A stretch of DNA of 64,000 bases from Semisulcospira habei (Eukaryota; Mollusca; Gastropoda; Semisulcospiridae). The notes beneath the pieces were generated by a model, which did no database searches, had not been told where the DNA came from, and saw only the letters and a program-made list of their open reading frames with translations. A program made the translations under genes and the position numbers. Positions 1 through 11,777 of this stretch are shown here, one piece after another. Each line of letters begins with the position of its first letter. The first letter of the stretch is position 1. The stretch is from positions 205,742,030 to 205,806,029 of the forward strand of contig BTPG01000005.1 of the NCBI GenBank assembly GCA_036245525.1, given 5' to 3'.

Positions 1-309
1 ACATGGTCGATCCATCTCCTGCTATTGGTTCTAGTTATTGTGTGACACATCTTCAATTTGGGAAATGCAGCCTTGGTTTACATTGGTCACGGGCCATCCT
101 GAAAATGGTCATAACAAGACTTTAGACTTAGTCTGCAGTCTTGTCCACACATTCCACCACAAATTTATACAGTTTGACAGAATTTTGCTTATTGGACCAT
201 TTGAGCTTGTTCATGTCCATTCAAACGTATTGATTGTGAGTAGCATACCTGGACAACACCATTTCTAATCACAGGTGTTTGGACAACGAGATCACAGCCA
301 GAACCCAGG
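1..309. repeat. Segmental duplication, block 1, copy 1
   Basis: This block matches 36592-36888 in the same orientation with few differences. It begins inside the right half of a family D hairpin (CGATCCATCTCCTGC) that continues off the window edge, and ends at the shared string AGCCAGAACCCAG. No coding potential is seen. Confidence 0.85.
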
Positions 310-640
310 AGACTAATCAGGCACTGGGAAGGCTCAGAGTCAGAGTTATAAAGTTCTACAACTCAGGGACAATCGCCTTGCCACCAAACTCCTAGATGTA
401 CAACGCTGTGGTCCTGACCTCGTTTCTTTGTGGTTGCGAAACGTGTACTCTGTAACTCAGGCAGCTGAAGCAACTCGAGCAGATGCACACACGCTCACTG
501 CGGTCCATAGTGCGGATACGTTGGTGACAAGATCTCCAATCTGGACGTCCTGGACATGGCCAAGGCAACAAGCAACGAAGCAAAGATCTTGCGTGCTCAG
601 CTGCGTTGGACAGGCCATGTCCGCATGGATAAGAAAAATA
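305..640 (+). pseudogene. LINE RT C-terminal fragment, part 1
   Basis: Across shifting frames this stretch reads like the region after the reverse transcriptase of the LINE at 3343-5610. Shared landmarks are the TLLYGSESW-like block (here LTSFLCGCET), an SLRSI block, and AKILRAQLRWTGHVR near 575-625. The frame is broken several times, so it is a dead fragment. It stops abruptly at 640, where an antisense LINE tail has been inserted, and appears to resume near 1196. Confidence 0.7.
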
Positions 641-643
641 ATG

Positions 644-700
<57 letters not shown>

Positions 701-708
701 TTAATAAT
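639..708. repeat. (TAA)n microsatellite
   Basis: About 70 bp of TAA/AAT repeats. It is probably the 3' tail of the antisense LINE fragment that follows, because the adjacent CTCTAAGCGC motif is the reverse complement of the LINE tail motif seen at 55440. Confidence 0.8.
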
Positions 709-786
709 AATGGAGATTTGTTAAGGGTTTATTCTAAAAAGTAGCTCTAAGCGCTGATACAATGAAAACAATGAAAGCTAACACAA

Positions 787-822
<36 letters not shown>

Positions 823-893
823 GCACACACACGCACACAGACACACACAATCACACACACACACACACACATGCACGCACGCACACACACAAT

Positions 894-928
<35 letters not shown>

Positions 929-1195
929 GTGACAGTGGTGATGAATTGTGCATGGCTGGGGAAATGGACTAGTAAAAGGCAGCGTTGTAGAGGTGGGTTT
1001 TGATAAGTGATTTGAGGGAGGAGAGCGTTTGACAGCAACGGACAGGGACCGGAAGGCTGTTTTAAGTGGCGGAGCAAAGATGGGAGAAGGCACGACCACC
1101 ACGTGTTTTACATTTGAAACTAGATAAGACAAGAATTCCCAGTAAACGGTTGTATGATGAGCTGGCAAATGAAAGCCTCGGTCATGGACGCCACA
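640..1195 (-). mobile_element. Antisense CR1/L2-like LINE 3' end
   Basis: Reading the minus strand, a (TTA)n tail is preceded by a GCGCTTAGAGC-like motif. A G-rich plus strand (GGAGGAGAGCG, then GGACAGGGACCGG) corresponds to the C-terminal coding end of the LINE at 51186-55503. A compound CA array (783-930) sits inside. The fragment appears to lie within the LINE remnant at 305-640 and 1196-1390, so it is a nested insertion. Similarity was judged by eye. Confidence 0.5.
783..930. repeat. Compound (CA)n microsatellite
   Basis: About 150 bp of CA repeats with interspersed CG and GA units. Long Cys-Val and Thr-His reading frames here are artefacts of the repeat. Confidence 0.9.
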
Positions 1196-1390
1196 AGAAA
1201 GACACAAGGACAACCTCAAAGCAAAAATCATTCGGACGCATCTCCATCCTCGCCAGGCAACTGCTGTCTGGTGAAGTGTCAAACGACAGTCGCAGCCAGC
1301 GACGCATAAAGAAGAGATACAAGGACAACCTCAGTGAACATCAGACGGGCCGATCTCCATCCTCGCCAGCTGAGGGTCGGCTGCTGTAGA
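1196..1390 (+). pseudogene. LINE RT C-terminal fragment, part 2
   Basis: Two tandem segments each read (R/K)KKRYKDNL followed by HPRQL-like text. This is the same landmark as GAPKKRYKDCLK in the LINE at 3343-5610. The tandem copies (about 1195-1260 and 1300-1375) suggest a local duplication. It is probably the continuation of the fragment at 305-640. Confidence 0.55.
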
Positions 1391-1472
1391 CAGATGCAAA
1401 TAGCGTGCCTTCACCAGAGAAACCTTTTACCTCTTCACCGCCGAGAAAAAAAAATTGAACATGATCCTTACT

Positions 1473-1528
1473 GCAAGAGATATAGATCCTCATAACTGCG
1501 GGGGCTCATAAGGATCTATGCCTCTTGC
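1473..1528. repeat. Family A hairpin, one arm shortened
   Basis: GCAAGAG...CTCTTGC hairpin. The 5' arm has lost the GAGCCCCCG block while the 3' arm keeps GCGGGGGCTCAT. The 3' flank (1529-1640) matches the flank of the copy at 56760, including ACAGTGGCAGGGAAGG and a terminal GTTAA. Confidence 0.8.
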
Positions 1529-1997
1529 TGAGACCAATTTGTACCCATTTTGGGGGGACAGTTTGACTTTTAGTCTTTCAATCAACCAAGACTTTAGAAA
1601 CGAAAATGTACGTACAGTGGCAGGGAAGGTGTTAATGACGACGGCTGTCGACGCCTTACAGCTGCTGGTGAGAGGCACTACAAAGCATCTTCAGTCTCGC
1701 CGGCTCCAGACCCAAGCCACTCCTGTAGCCACTTGTATGCATCCAGGTCTGGGCCCCTGAGCCTCATGTGGGTCAGCAGATGACGGCACAACCAAAATGA
1801 CCACCAACATTTTATTGGCCTGACGATATATTCATACACATCATTTCAGGCAACAACAATTAAAAGCAATGAATAAATATAAAAATCAAAAAAAAAAAAA
1901 AAAAAAAAATGAAACTCAGTCTAACAACATCATATATACAGGAATAATATTAACACTCAACATGTATCTTCATACCACACACACATTCACACACACT

Positions 1998-2008
1998 CTG
2001 TGTGTGTG

Positions 2009-2056
<48 letters not shown>

Positions 2057-2270
2057 GTGTAAGCGAGAGTGCGCATGTGTGTGTTTGTGCGTATGTGCGC
2101 GTGTAAGCCAGTGCGCTGATCTGTGTGCGTGCGTTTGTGCGTACGTGCGTGCGTGTGCGTGTGTGTGTGAATGTGTGTGTGTGTGCGTGTTTGTGTGTGT
2201 GTGTGTGTGTATGTATGTGCGCGCGCGCGCCTGCGTACGTGCGCGCATACGTGCGTGTTTGTGTGATTGA
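1998..2270. repeat. Compound (TG)n microsatellite
   Basis: A TG/TGCG-rich tract of about 270 bp. The part after about 2088 is shared with 37155 onward and so belongs to the duplicated block. Confidence 0.85.
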
Positions 2271-2544
2271 TTTTCAACATGAGATGTCGTTAAACGTTCC
2301 TTTTATCAGCGTCGGCACTTTCCGTGACGGTTACCGGAAACTGCCGGTATGCTAGAGCCGAACCGGTATACCGTATCGATAGTTACCGAACCACGGGTTT
2401 CCGGTATACTGGTAAAATCACGCGGCTCTACATCGCACTCAGGTGCTTTCCCTTGAATAGTGCCAGTGGATACAAATGGTGTTCTAAACTTGTGTTAATT
2501 TAGCCCCAGCCGGTGAAGGAACACAGAAACAAACACTGCATTAA

Positions 2545-2608
2545 CAAGAGGCATAGATCTTCATGAGCCCCCGCAACTGCGGGGGCTCATGAAGGTCTAT
2601 GCCTCTTG
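2545..2608. repeat. Family A hairpin
   Basis: Near-perfect hairpin CAAGAGGCATAGATC ... CCCCGCAACTGCGGGG ... CTCTTG. Both arms carry the same variant (CTTCAT opposite ATGAAG). The duplicate copy is at 37630. Confidence 0.9.
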
Positions 2609-2848
2609 CAGCTAGATCGTTAAGCCGCTGCTCTGTGTTTGCAGTGATGGACTGGAATCCGGGACATTACATTTTTGAGAGCGAAAGCAGATGGTTGACG
2701 GATCATTTTATCTGCCTGCCAAAAGCGTCGTTCCGCAGCAGCATACGCGGTTTTTAATGTTGCTTTTATGAGTGGCTGTGTCGGGTGACATTTAAACGAC
2801 AATGGGAACACAGGCGTTTGTCTAGTCGGCGCTGATGTGAGGACATTC

Positions 2849-2900
2849 CCAGTGCGCAAAGGCCATCGGCCCGACGGCTGTGCGCGGGCCAACGGGTTAT
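2849..2900. repeat. Family C hairpin, truncated
   Basis: Starts CCCAGTGCGCAAAGGCCATCGG and continues into a GTGCGCGGGCCAACGG loop side without the second arm. Intact relatives are at 13201 and 25045. Confidence 0.7.
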
Positions 2901-2999
2901 GAGGCCTCTCTCCTCCAACTCCCTCCCCACCCCAAACACACACACTTCCCATTATGACGAAGTGAATTAGTCCATAAGCCTGTCCTGGCTACCGTGCAC

Positions 3000-3018
3000 C
3001 CCCCCCCCCCCCCCCCCC
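3000..3018. repeat. Poly(C) tract
   Basis: A run of about 18-19 C. It is variable in length and composition in the duplicate near 38094 and in the inverted arm near 40166. Confidence 0.9.
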
Positions 3019-3146
3019 TAGTACTCAATAAGATGGGTTTCAAGGTGTACCTTAGTATGTCCTGAGATGTTTAAGCCATGTTCCCCAAAATTCCTTCAGA
3101 ACACACCAGAGATATAGCCGATGGCGCAAGGGTACCCGCATTCACG

Positions 3147-3198
3147 TCACGTCTAGCTACTCTAACCTTGTTGCTGAACGTTCATATGGCGCGAAGCG

Positions 3199-3264
<66 letters not shown>

Positions 3265-3286
3265 TTATGTGTGTGTGTGTGTGTGT

Positions 3287-3342
<56 letters not shown>
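3147..3342 (+). repeat. Family E repeat left arm plus (TG)n
   Basis: The sequence GTCTAGCTACTCTAACC...GAACGTTCATATGGCGCGAAGCGCC is the left arm of family E. It ends in a small GGCGC-GAA-GCGCC hairpin directly followed by about 140 bp of TG repeats. The right arm is absent; a LINE follows immediately. Confidence 0.75.
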
Positions 3343-3346
<4 letters not shown>

Positions 3347-5658
3347 ACTGCTATTGCAAAATCCTCTGCAGAAGTCTTGGGTTTCGACAGAAAGAAGAAC
3401 AAAGACTGGTTTGACGAAAACGATGTAGAGATCCAGGAACACCTAGCAAAAAAAAAAAGAGCCGCCCATCAGGCCCACCTAGCCCAGCCTTCCTGCCCTG
3501 TGAAGAAGTCTGCCTTCCGCCTCGTCTGCAGCAGTCTCCAGCGCAAGCTCAGAGATCTCCAGAATGAGTGGTGGACCAGACTTGCACAGAGGACCCAGCT
3601 TTGCGCTGACAATGGTGACTACAGGGGCTTCTACGAAGCACTGAAAGCAGTGTATGGCCCCAGGCACCTGGTACAAAGTCCCCTGCGAAGCGCGAATGGC
3701 CAGGCACTCCTCACAGATAATACCTCCATCTTGAACCTCTGGTCGGAATACTTTCAGAGCCTCTTCAGCGCTGAGCGCACTGTTCAAGAAGCAGTCGTCC
3801 TACAAATCCCACACCTCCCAGTAAAGGTTGAATTGGACGAACCGCCCACCACTGAAGAGACCCTCACAGCCATCCACAGCTCAAGAGCGGCAAAGCAGCA
3901 GGCATTGATGGAATACGGCCAGAGATCTGGAAACATGGAGGCACAGCACTGCACAACAAGCTCCATGACCTCTTTCTCTGCTGCTGGGAGGAAGGAACAC
4001 TACCAAAAGATCTCCGTGATGCAGTCGTTATCACCCTGTACAAGAAGAAAGGCGAGAAGTCTGACTGTTCCAACTATCGGGGAATTACCCTGCTGTCCAT
4101 TGCTGGGAAAATCCTTGCAAGGCTGCTCCTGAATCGGCTGGTACCTGCCATCGCTGAAGACCAACTCCCAGAGGGCCAGTGTGGCTTCAGAGCAAACAGG
4201 AGCACCACCGATATGGTCTTTGTGCTGAGACAGCTACAGGAGAAGTGCCGCGAGCAGAACAAAGGGCTGTACGTAACATTTGTCGACCTAACAAAAGCGT
4301 TCGACACTGTGAGCAGGCAAGGCATGTGGCAGATCCTGGAGCGACTTGGCTGTCCCCCAAAGTTCATCAACGTGATTGTCCAGCTACACGAGGACCAGCA
4401 AGGCCAGGTCAGACTCAACAATGACAGCTCAGAACCATTCCCTATTCTCAACGGCGTAAAGCAGGGCTCCGTGCTGGCACCGACCCTCTTCACCATCTTT
4501 TTTAGCATGATGTTGAAGCAGGCCACAGTGGACCTCGATGATGACGATGCAGTGTACATCAGGTATCGTCTCGATGGCAGCCTGTTCAACCTCAGACGAC
4601 TGCAGGCCCACACGAAAACCCTAGACCAACTGATTCGTGAGCTGCTATTTGCTGATGATGCTGCCCTCGTTGCACACACAGAGAGAGCCCTGCAGCGCAT
4701 CACGTCTTGCTTCGCAGATGCTGCCCAGCTCTTTGGACTCGAGGTCAGTCTGAAAAAGACAGAGGTCCTCCATCAGCCGGCACCCAAGACAGTGTATCGC
4801 CCTCCTCACATCACCATTGGCGAGTCTGAACTAAAGTCAGTGCACCAGTTTACTTACCTTGGCTGCATTATCACGTCGGACGCCAAGCTGGACAAGGAGC
4901 TTGATAGCAGGCTGGCAAAAGCGAATAGCGCTTTCGGGCGACTTTTCAAGCGGGTGTGGCACAATCAACAGCTGAAAACAGGCACCAAGATCAGCGTGTA
5001 CAGAACTGTGGTCCTCACCACCCTGCTGTATGGTTCCGAGTCCTGGGCCCTCTACCGCAGCCAACTACGACTCCTCGAACGCTTCCACCAGCGCTGCCTG
5101 CGTACCATCCTGGGCATTCACTGGAGTGACTATGTCACCAACGTCGAGGTCCTTGAACAGGCTGAAACTGTGAGCATCGAGGCTTTGCTGCTGCGGACAC
5201 AGCTCCGCTGGGCAGGGCATGTCTCCAGGATGGAGGATCATCGCCTACCAAAGATCACCCTGTTCGGCGAGCTTGCTATTGGACACCGTGACAGAGGGGC
5301 ACCAAAGAAGAGATACAAAGACTGTCTCAAGAAGTCACTTAGTGCCTGCCAAATCGACCACTATCAGTGGTCTTCGCTTGCTGCGGACCGTGACACCTGG
5401 CGCTCCACCATTTACAAGGCAGCTGTCTCCTTTGAGGACTCTCACAGAGCTAGCCTTAAGGACAAGCGGCTCAGGAGAAAAAACAGAGATGCCGCAGCTC
5501 AGAACCCTGGCCATACCTTCCCCTGCAGCCACTGCGGTCGAACCTGCCTGTCTCGGATTGGCCTCCGCAGCCACGAACAAGCCTGCAGACGTCGTGGGCA
5601 ACTCCTTTAAAATCTTCGTTCGCGAAGTCAAGCCAAGAGAGTGTGTGAGATGGTGAAA
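3343..5658 (+). mobile_element. 5'-truncated non-LTR retrotransposon (RT)
   Basis: This is a remnant of an RNA-dependent DNA polymerase that copies its own RNA into the genome. Frame 2 (to about 3885) gives the segment upstream of RT. A frameshift then moves to frame 1, where RT motifs follow: AAGIDGIRPEIW, NYRGITLLS, FVDLTKAFDTV, GVKQGSVLAPTLF and the catalytic FADDAAL. The C-terminus has a C-x2-C ... H-x4-C zinc-finger-like motif ending near 5600. The stop is at 5608-5610. The endonuclease is missing, so the copy is 5' truncated. TG arrays flank both ends. The clade is uncertain; it is I/Nimb-like by zinc-finger placement. Confidence 0.9.

Positions 5659-5732
<74 letters not shown>
5659..5732. 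repeat. (TG)n microsatellite at LINE 3' end
   Basis: About 74 bp of uninterrupted TG directly after the LINE 3' UTR. With the TG array at 3200-3342, it brackets the LINE. Confidence 0.9.
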
Positions 5733-5734
<2 letters not shown>

Positions 5735-5814
5735 CCCATTGCAGCTCAGCAGAGACATGATTTAAAAAGTCTTTGTACATGAAGTCATGTATTCTTGTAA
5801 AATAGCTTTTTGTC

Positions 5815-6285
<471 letters not shown>

Positions 6286-6895
6286 TGTTCTTAATTGGAC
6301 GAACTTTTGATCGGCAAACCTAGATCGGAGAAGATCAGCGATCTTTTGGTTTGTTTCTTAATTGAGGTTGAACGAACCTAGGCGAACTTCAGCAAACCAG
6401 GTTTGCCATGGTTCTCTTTCTTAACTGAAGTGCTTGATTCGGCATACTTACTGTCTGCGAAGGTGTTCAAAATGGCTGCCGCTATGCCGCTTCGCGATTT
6501 GGACGAGTTTTGTTTTTGTACTCCTTGCAGTAGCGATCCCACAAACAGCGTTGCGCCTCCCACAAATCAATAAAAAATATTTCTTGTTCTTCGCACGACT
6601 GAAATATCGCCGTACGCCATAGTTGTTTGAATCGGTGACTATCTTTTTATCTCCAGCGCAGAATTTGGTAAAAGTCAGTTTTGACCAGTCAAAGAAAAGG
6701 TTCGCCTTGGATCGCTCAACACGTTGAGCGAACTTTTTCCGACAGCGAACTATGGTTTGCCGAGGTTTGTGAACTACTTCGAACTAGGTTCGCCGTATCT
6801 TTAGATCGTCCAATTAAGAACCAATCTGGTTCGCCCGAGATCGTGAACTCTTGATCGTCAGAGTTCGCGAACTACAGTTCGTTTATTTAAGAACA
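6286..6895 (+). mobile_element. MITE-like element inside family E
   Basis: About 610 bp bounded by TGTTCTTAA at the left and TTAAGAACA at the right. A longer inner inverted repeat is also present (TTCTTAATTGGACGA near 6289 and TCGTCCAATTAAGAA near 6808). It interrupts a family E copy whose right arm resumes near 6896-7200. A short plus-strand ORF from 6472 (MAAAMPLRDLDEF) may be a first-exon remnant of a transposase. No target duplication was confirmed. Confidence 0.6.
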
Positions 6896-7240
6896 TGCTT
6901 AAAAGAATTATCTCAAGATCTTTTTTTCGATGTTTTGATTCATTGGCGAGAAAATGGCCGGTTCACAAAATATGGTTGATCCACACTGGAGTCCGTAATT
7001 TTTATTATTTTTACTAGATATTTTGCATTTAGCTAGATAAAAGGGAAATATTTAATGAGTTCGTTAACCGGCATTGTACCTCAAGAACGTTTTGAGTGAT
7101 AATTATTTTTTTTAAAAATATATTTTCACGTTTTTGGGATTAATTTCACGAATTATATGGGTTAATCTTAAAACAATTGAATATTTTTTTAAGAAAAAAA
7201 AAATCTTCTCATTAATAATCGCATGATTTTTCGTATACGG
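6896..7240 (+). repeat. Family E repeat, right arm
   Basis: AGTCCGTAATTTTTATTA, then TTTTGCATTTAGCTAGATAAA, then GAGTTCGTTAACCGGC match the right arm at 25885-25985 and the inverted copy at 27030-27130. It is AT-rich and carries no ORF. Confidence 0.7.
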
Positions 7241-7784
7241 TATTTACATAAGCCTATAGTCCAACACCTGCCCTTCATATACCATCAGCCGTTTAAGAGA
7301 TAGTGATTTTCTAGAGAGTAACAAAGGTTTGGGTATATCAAAATGAAGTCTAGTTTGAATAAAAGCAGTGCGCACTCGTTTTAAACCGCCCGAGGATGGA
7401 GACATTTTTCTGTAGCACATTTTGTTTCTATTTCGGCTGCAGCCTATTGTTTTAAGTGATCAGTGGTGGCATCATCCATAATGTATGTGTGCATTTGGCC
7501 ACTGGTACTGTTTACAAAGGTGCTGTTTACATAACTAGTGGCTGAGTATGCATATTAGTTCTGTTATTGTTATCAGGTGTGGCCTTATCTCTAAGTTTTG
7601 GTGCCCCTGTGTATGAGGCCAACAGTACTTTTCACATAACTGATGGCTGCATGTGCAGTGTGATTAACTGTACACATGCGATTTTTAGGTGGGACGCTAA
7701 AATACAGGCAGTCAATACAAGCCACTTTCTTAACCTCAAATCTCTATATATAGGTTTTACAGTCCACTAATGCCCATCAGTATA
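7241..7784. other. No gene seen
   Basis: No convincing coding, RNA or TIR structure is seen. A weak direct repeat may be present: a GGCCACTGGTACTGTTTACA segment near 7497 resembles GGCCAACAGTACTTTTCACA near 7617. Confidence 0.4.
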
Positions 7785-8141
7785 CAATTGTGCATGTCTT
7801 TTGTGGGTGTTCTGCGGTTTTGTGTGTGTATGTGGGGTGGGGTTGAAAGAGGGGAGGTATGGCACCTATTACTGTGTATGTACAAAACCTACATTACAAA
7901 AATAAAATAAATAAATAATTTAAATAAATAGTTATTTGGGTTTAACGCCACACAGGCGACTATGGCCATCTTACGATGGTTAAATGAATAAGATAAAGTA
8001 AGTCAAAGATATTTGGGACATATGAATGCTAAGTAAAGGATAGATTATGAACATGCACAGATGAACATTCTTTTGGTGGGTGTTATGCGGTTTTGTGTGT
8101 GTAACTGGAGTGGGCTTGGGAGCGAGCGGTATGGCACGTGT

Positions 8142-8285
8142 ATAAGACATAAGACATTTATTCACCAAGTAAAACGTTACAAGGATTTTTGTGTGGCATG
8201 GCAACATTAAAATACATCCTCACTTGTAGGGCATTCATCATGTCATACACTCATTTGGCGATCATCCTGTATAGAGCACTAAACG

Positions 8286-8358
<73 letters not shown>

Positions 8359-8638
8359 TGTACATTTATATAGCGCTTAACCTCCAAATGAATGGTGCTC
8401 ACAATATTAAACACAAATCAGTCATATGTCACAAATCATGGAATCACGTTGTTCCATGGATGGTGCTGTACTGAGGACAGCTTCTGGAAAGAAACTGCAC
8501 CTGAATCGAGAGGTTCTGGCTTTCAAAGCACGGAACCGCCGGCCAGAGGGCAAAAGCTCGAAGAGATGATTGGCTGGGTGTGACAGATCTGACAGAATAG
8601 TACTGGTGGCCACATGCACATCGTGTATGTTCGTAGCC
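8142..8638 (-). mobile_element. Insertion in satellite unit 2
   Basis: About 500 bp absent from the other satellite units. It carries a (TAA)n array (8286-8355) and, on the minus strand, an AATAAA signal near its left edge (TTTATT near 8158). This suggests a retroposed 3' end in minus orientation. There is a TATATAGCGCTTAA tail-like motif at 8368. No coding domain was identified. Confidence 0.5.
8286..8355. repeat. (TAA)n microsatellite
   Basis: About 70 bp of TAA repeats, next to a LINE/SINE tail-like motif. Confidence 0.9.
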
Positions 8639-8675
8639 TGTATGCTGATGTGTATGTGCAAAACCTACATTACAA

Positions 8676-8706
<31 letters not shown>

Positions 8707-9601
8707 GTAAATAAATAAGATAAAGTAAGTCTAAGGTACCTGGGACATATGCATGCTAGGTAAAGGATAGATTATGAACATACACAGATGTGCATGTCTT
8801 TTGGTAGGTGTTCTGCGGTTGTGTGTGTGTATTTGGGTAGGGGTTGGGAGCGGGCGGTATGCTACCTATTACTATCTAAAATTCTATATATGTGTATATT
8901 TTTTTTCTTGTATGCTGATGTGTATGTACAAAACCTGCATTAGAAACAAACAAAACAAAACAAATAAATAATTTAAATAAATAGTTATTTGGGTTTAATG
9001 CCGAGCAGGCGACTAATGTCATCTGGTGGCTGTTACATAAATAAGATAAAGTAAGTCAAGATACATGGGCCATATGAATGCTGAGTAAAGGATAGATTAT
9101 GAACATGCACAGATGTACTTGTCTTTTAGTGGGTGTTCTATGGTTGTGGAGTGGGGTTGGGAGTGGGCAGTATTACCATGTATGTGTATGAGAACATCAG
9201 CATATGTACAAAACCTACTTTACAAACAAATAAATATAAATAATCAATTTTAATAAATAAAATAAGGTAAATCAAAGATACCTGGGACATATGAATACCA
9301 AGTAAAGGATATATTATAAACATGCACAGACTTGCATGTCTTTAAACAGGTGTTCTGTGGTTTTGTATGTGGGTTGGGGAGCGGCTATTAAGAAACTATT
9401 AGCATATATGTGTACATGTATGTTCTCTTCTTGTATGCTGATGTGTAAGTGCAAACATACATCACAAACAAATAAGTAAATAAATAAATAAAATTAAATA
9501 ATAAATTAATAAATAAAATAAGTCGGAGATACCAGGGAACTATGAATATGCATGCTAAGTAAAGGATAGATTATGAACATGCACAGATGTATGCATATTG
9601 A

Positions 9602-10202
9602 AAAATCATAATTTCCTCTCCTTGGTGGCCACCACCATACCACTAGTGGTCATGTGCATCAAGAAATTCCTTCCATCCATAATCAAAAGGATAAATAAAA
9701 AATAAATAAATATGTAAGTGAATACATAATGAATCAATAATAAATAAATAAATAAAACATATAATATAATGGAGAGGGCTACTATCTGTATTGTGTCTCA
9801 TGCAGTCCCGATAAAGCTTGATCATAAGAGTTCTTGTGAGTACTTGAGTGTGGATTGGTTGAATGGGTTGCAAAAACTAAAATTTTTATATTTAGATGTT
9901 AAGCTGAACATGGTGATTTAGATGGAAACGGTTCGGAGATGGATTTCACTCTGCCTGGCTTGTGCTCAAGACCAGTCGGATAAGAGTGTGCTTGACCAGT
10001 TACAAATCCCATCTCCACTAATAACAGAAGAGCAGACCTACACTTAGAGCCGTTAGTCCGGAAAACAGACGAACAACATGCATGTTGTATCCGGACATAA
10101 AGTCTGCTGAATGTTGAAGATGGTCGGCAGACACAATGCACAGCATGCACGAAGGGAGTTTACTTTCGATATGCTTTCCTCCCACAAATAAGACCGAGTT
10201 CT
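9602..10202. other. No gene seen
   Basis: AT-rich spacer with short AAAT repeats (9690-9760). An 83-codon minus frame at 9899-10150 has no recognisable domain and is treated as chance. Confidence 0.4.
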
Positions 10203-11221
10203 ATGGAAAAGGCTGTTTTCAAGACCAGGAAAAATAACGTATTTGACGTTGATAAGATGTATCTCTTTGCACTCAAAAAGCTGCTTAATGTAAGTCCACG
10301 TACACCAAATGACAATGTTTATGGCGAAACCAGTCGATGTCTACTGTACATCTATGCCAGAGTTAGCTGTCTAAGGTACTGGTTTCATCTGTTACATATG
10401 GAGCCTCACAGACTTCCTTCTAAAGCGTACAAAATGTTGCTAACTTTACAAAATAGTGGAAAAGACTGTTGGGTCACTCGTGTTCATGATGAACTGTACC
10501 GGTATGGTTTTGGTTTTGCATGGGAGAACCAAGGTGTTGGCAATGTTGACAGGTTTCTGCTAAAATACAAACAAACATTGATTGATTCGTTTGGGCAGGT
10601 CTGGTATAGTCACTTTACAGACAGCGGTTCAATGTGTCTAAGCATTTAGAAACCTACTTCTTTGATATTCACAATAAACATTTACGGGACCTTCTTATAC
10701 GGTTTAGAATTTGGGGCTTCAGAAATTAATACGCACAAATTCAGGTACACTAATGATAACAATTTGGCCCGCTTTACTTGTCCATTATGCAACTGCCGAT
10801 TTGAGGACGAAATGCATTTTTTGTTTCATTGCAGATAACTTGAAGACGTTAGACAAAAGTTTATTCCTACTAACTACACCCTTTATGCCAATTATGGTTC
10901 CCTTAGTCGTCTGCTTAATGACAGAGAGTCGGTACAGAATGTTGCCCGATTAATTTATTACAGTGTAAAACGCCACCGTGAGGTCCGCTGATATTTGTGT
11001 GGCTCACGGGCTTGCCAACACTGCCATATTTTGAAAAACGCAGCTGGTCCATTCTTGGCAAGAATGAACTTGCTTCGTTTTTCATGAGGCGGCATGAAAA
11101 CCGCATGGAGTGTGTGCACAACTTATTTGCATTTTGTAATTTGTGTTGTTGTTGTTGTACGTTTTACCAGAGTTTTCATGTGATCAGCCGATGACCTAAA
11201 CAATAAAATGATTGAGTCTTG

Positions 11222-11222
<1 letters not shown>
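10203..11222 (+). pseudogene. LINE 3' end (post-RT region and tail)
   Basis: This reads as the C-terminal part of a LINE polyprotein after the RT domain. It shows AYKMLLTLQNSGKDCWV, then YRYGFGFAWENQGVGN. After frameshifts near 10630 and 10715 comes a zinc-knuckle-like CPLCNCRFEDEMHFLFHC (10775-10830). AATAAA lies at 11202 and the element ends in TTGAGTC units that run into a TC array. The 5' part with RT is absent. Frameshifts and in-frame stops mark it as dead. Confidence 0.75.

Positions 11223-11257
<35 letters not shown>
11223..11257. repeat. (TC)n microsatellite
   Basis: About 35 bp of TC directly after the LINE tail. Confidence 0.9.
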
Positions 11258-11260
<3 letters not shown>

Positions 11261-11546
11261 GGCTTCAAACACAAACACGAAACAAATGCTTTTCACGCTA
11301 TTTATTTGTTTCTTTGTTCCCCTCAATACGAATTTCTGCCTCGACAAACTGTAACCGACGACAAACGTTTCCACTTCAATTACTGTGAATCCTGAGGGAC
11401 CTGACCCCCTATACACTGACCGATTTTTCTACATTATCATTAAATTTTCACATTGCGGTTGGTGTAGCGGTTTAGCGGATAATTGTTCAAGCGAACTTTA
11501 TTGTTCGGGAAAGTGCGACTTCATGGGTTAATTAGTCAAATATGTT

Positions 11547-11653
11547 TTGGAAAATTGTTCAGAAGAACAGGAGAAGTTTATTTGTTGGTGGAAATGCGAG
11601 CTTACGCTCGTATTTTCAATAACAAATAAACTTCTCGTGAACAATTTTCCCAA
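11547..11653. repeat. Foldback hairpin (family J)
   Basis: The arms pair TTGGAAAATTGTTC / GAACAATTTTCCCAA and GAGAAGTTTATTTGTT / AACAAATAAACTTCTC, with a tight GCGAGC-TTAC-GCTCG tip. There are a few mismatches. A single copy was noticed. Confidence 0.75.
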
Positions 11654-11777
11654 ATAATATTCAAGATATTAACCACATTCACTGCCAGTGATCGCAAAGT
11701 TCGTTCCTGAAATCTGTGTGAATTCGAATGTCAAAGAGCTCAAATCGTCCAAGGAGCATGGATACAAATTGGTGTCC

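Larger units (their letters stand above)
2088..3146. repeat. Segmental duplication, block 2, copy 1
   Basis: This block of about 1.06 kb is closely matched at 37155-38318, with the same order of landmarks. These are GTAAGCCAGTGCG, a cluster of CCGGTAT motifs near 2330-2415, a family A hairpin, a truncated family C hairpin, a C-rich tract, and GCGCAAGGGTACCC. It breaks at about 3146, where family E sequence begins. Confidence 0.85.
7785..9601. repeat. Satellite-like tandem array, 220-325 bp units
   Basis: About five imperfect head-to-tail units. Each has GCATGTCTTTTG, GGTGTTCTGCGG, CAAAACCTACATTACAAA, an (AAAT)n stretch, GATAAAGTAAGTC, GGACATATGAATGC and GGATAGATTATGAACATGC. Unit starts fall near 7785, 8064, 8784, 9108 and 9326. 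The second unit is interrupted at 8142-8638. Confidence 0.85.

Noticed and set aside
3203..3345. Long Cys-Val and Thr-His open frames over TG/CA arrays here and at many other sites
   Set aside because: Dinucleotide repeats are open in several frames on both strands. There is no non-repeat coding sequence or start context.
4213..5610. Host gene encoding a reverse-transcriptase-like protein
   Set aside because: RT motifs, the frameshift, missing 5' domain and flanking simple repeats all indicate a truncated retrotransposon copy.
6472..6575. Short plus-strand ORF as a host first exon
   Set aside because: It lies within an element with inverted ends and has no downstream exon; better explained as transposon cargo.
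9899..10150. 83-codon minus-strand frame next to the LINE fragment
   Set aside because: No domain, no splice context, and it lies upstream of a plus-strand LINE remnant; likely chance.
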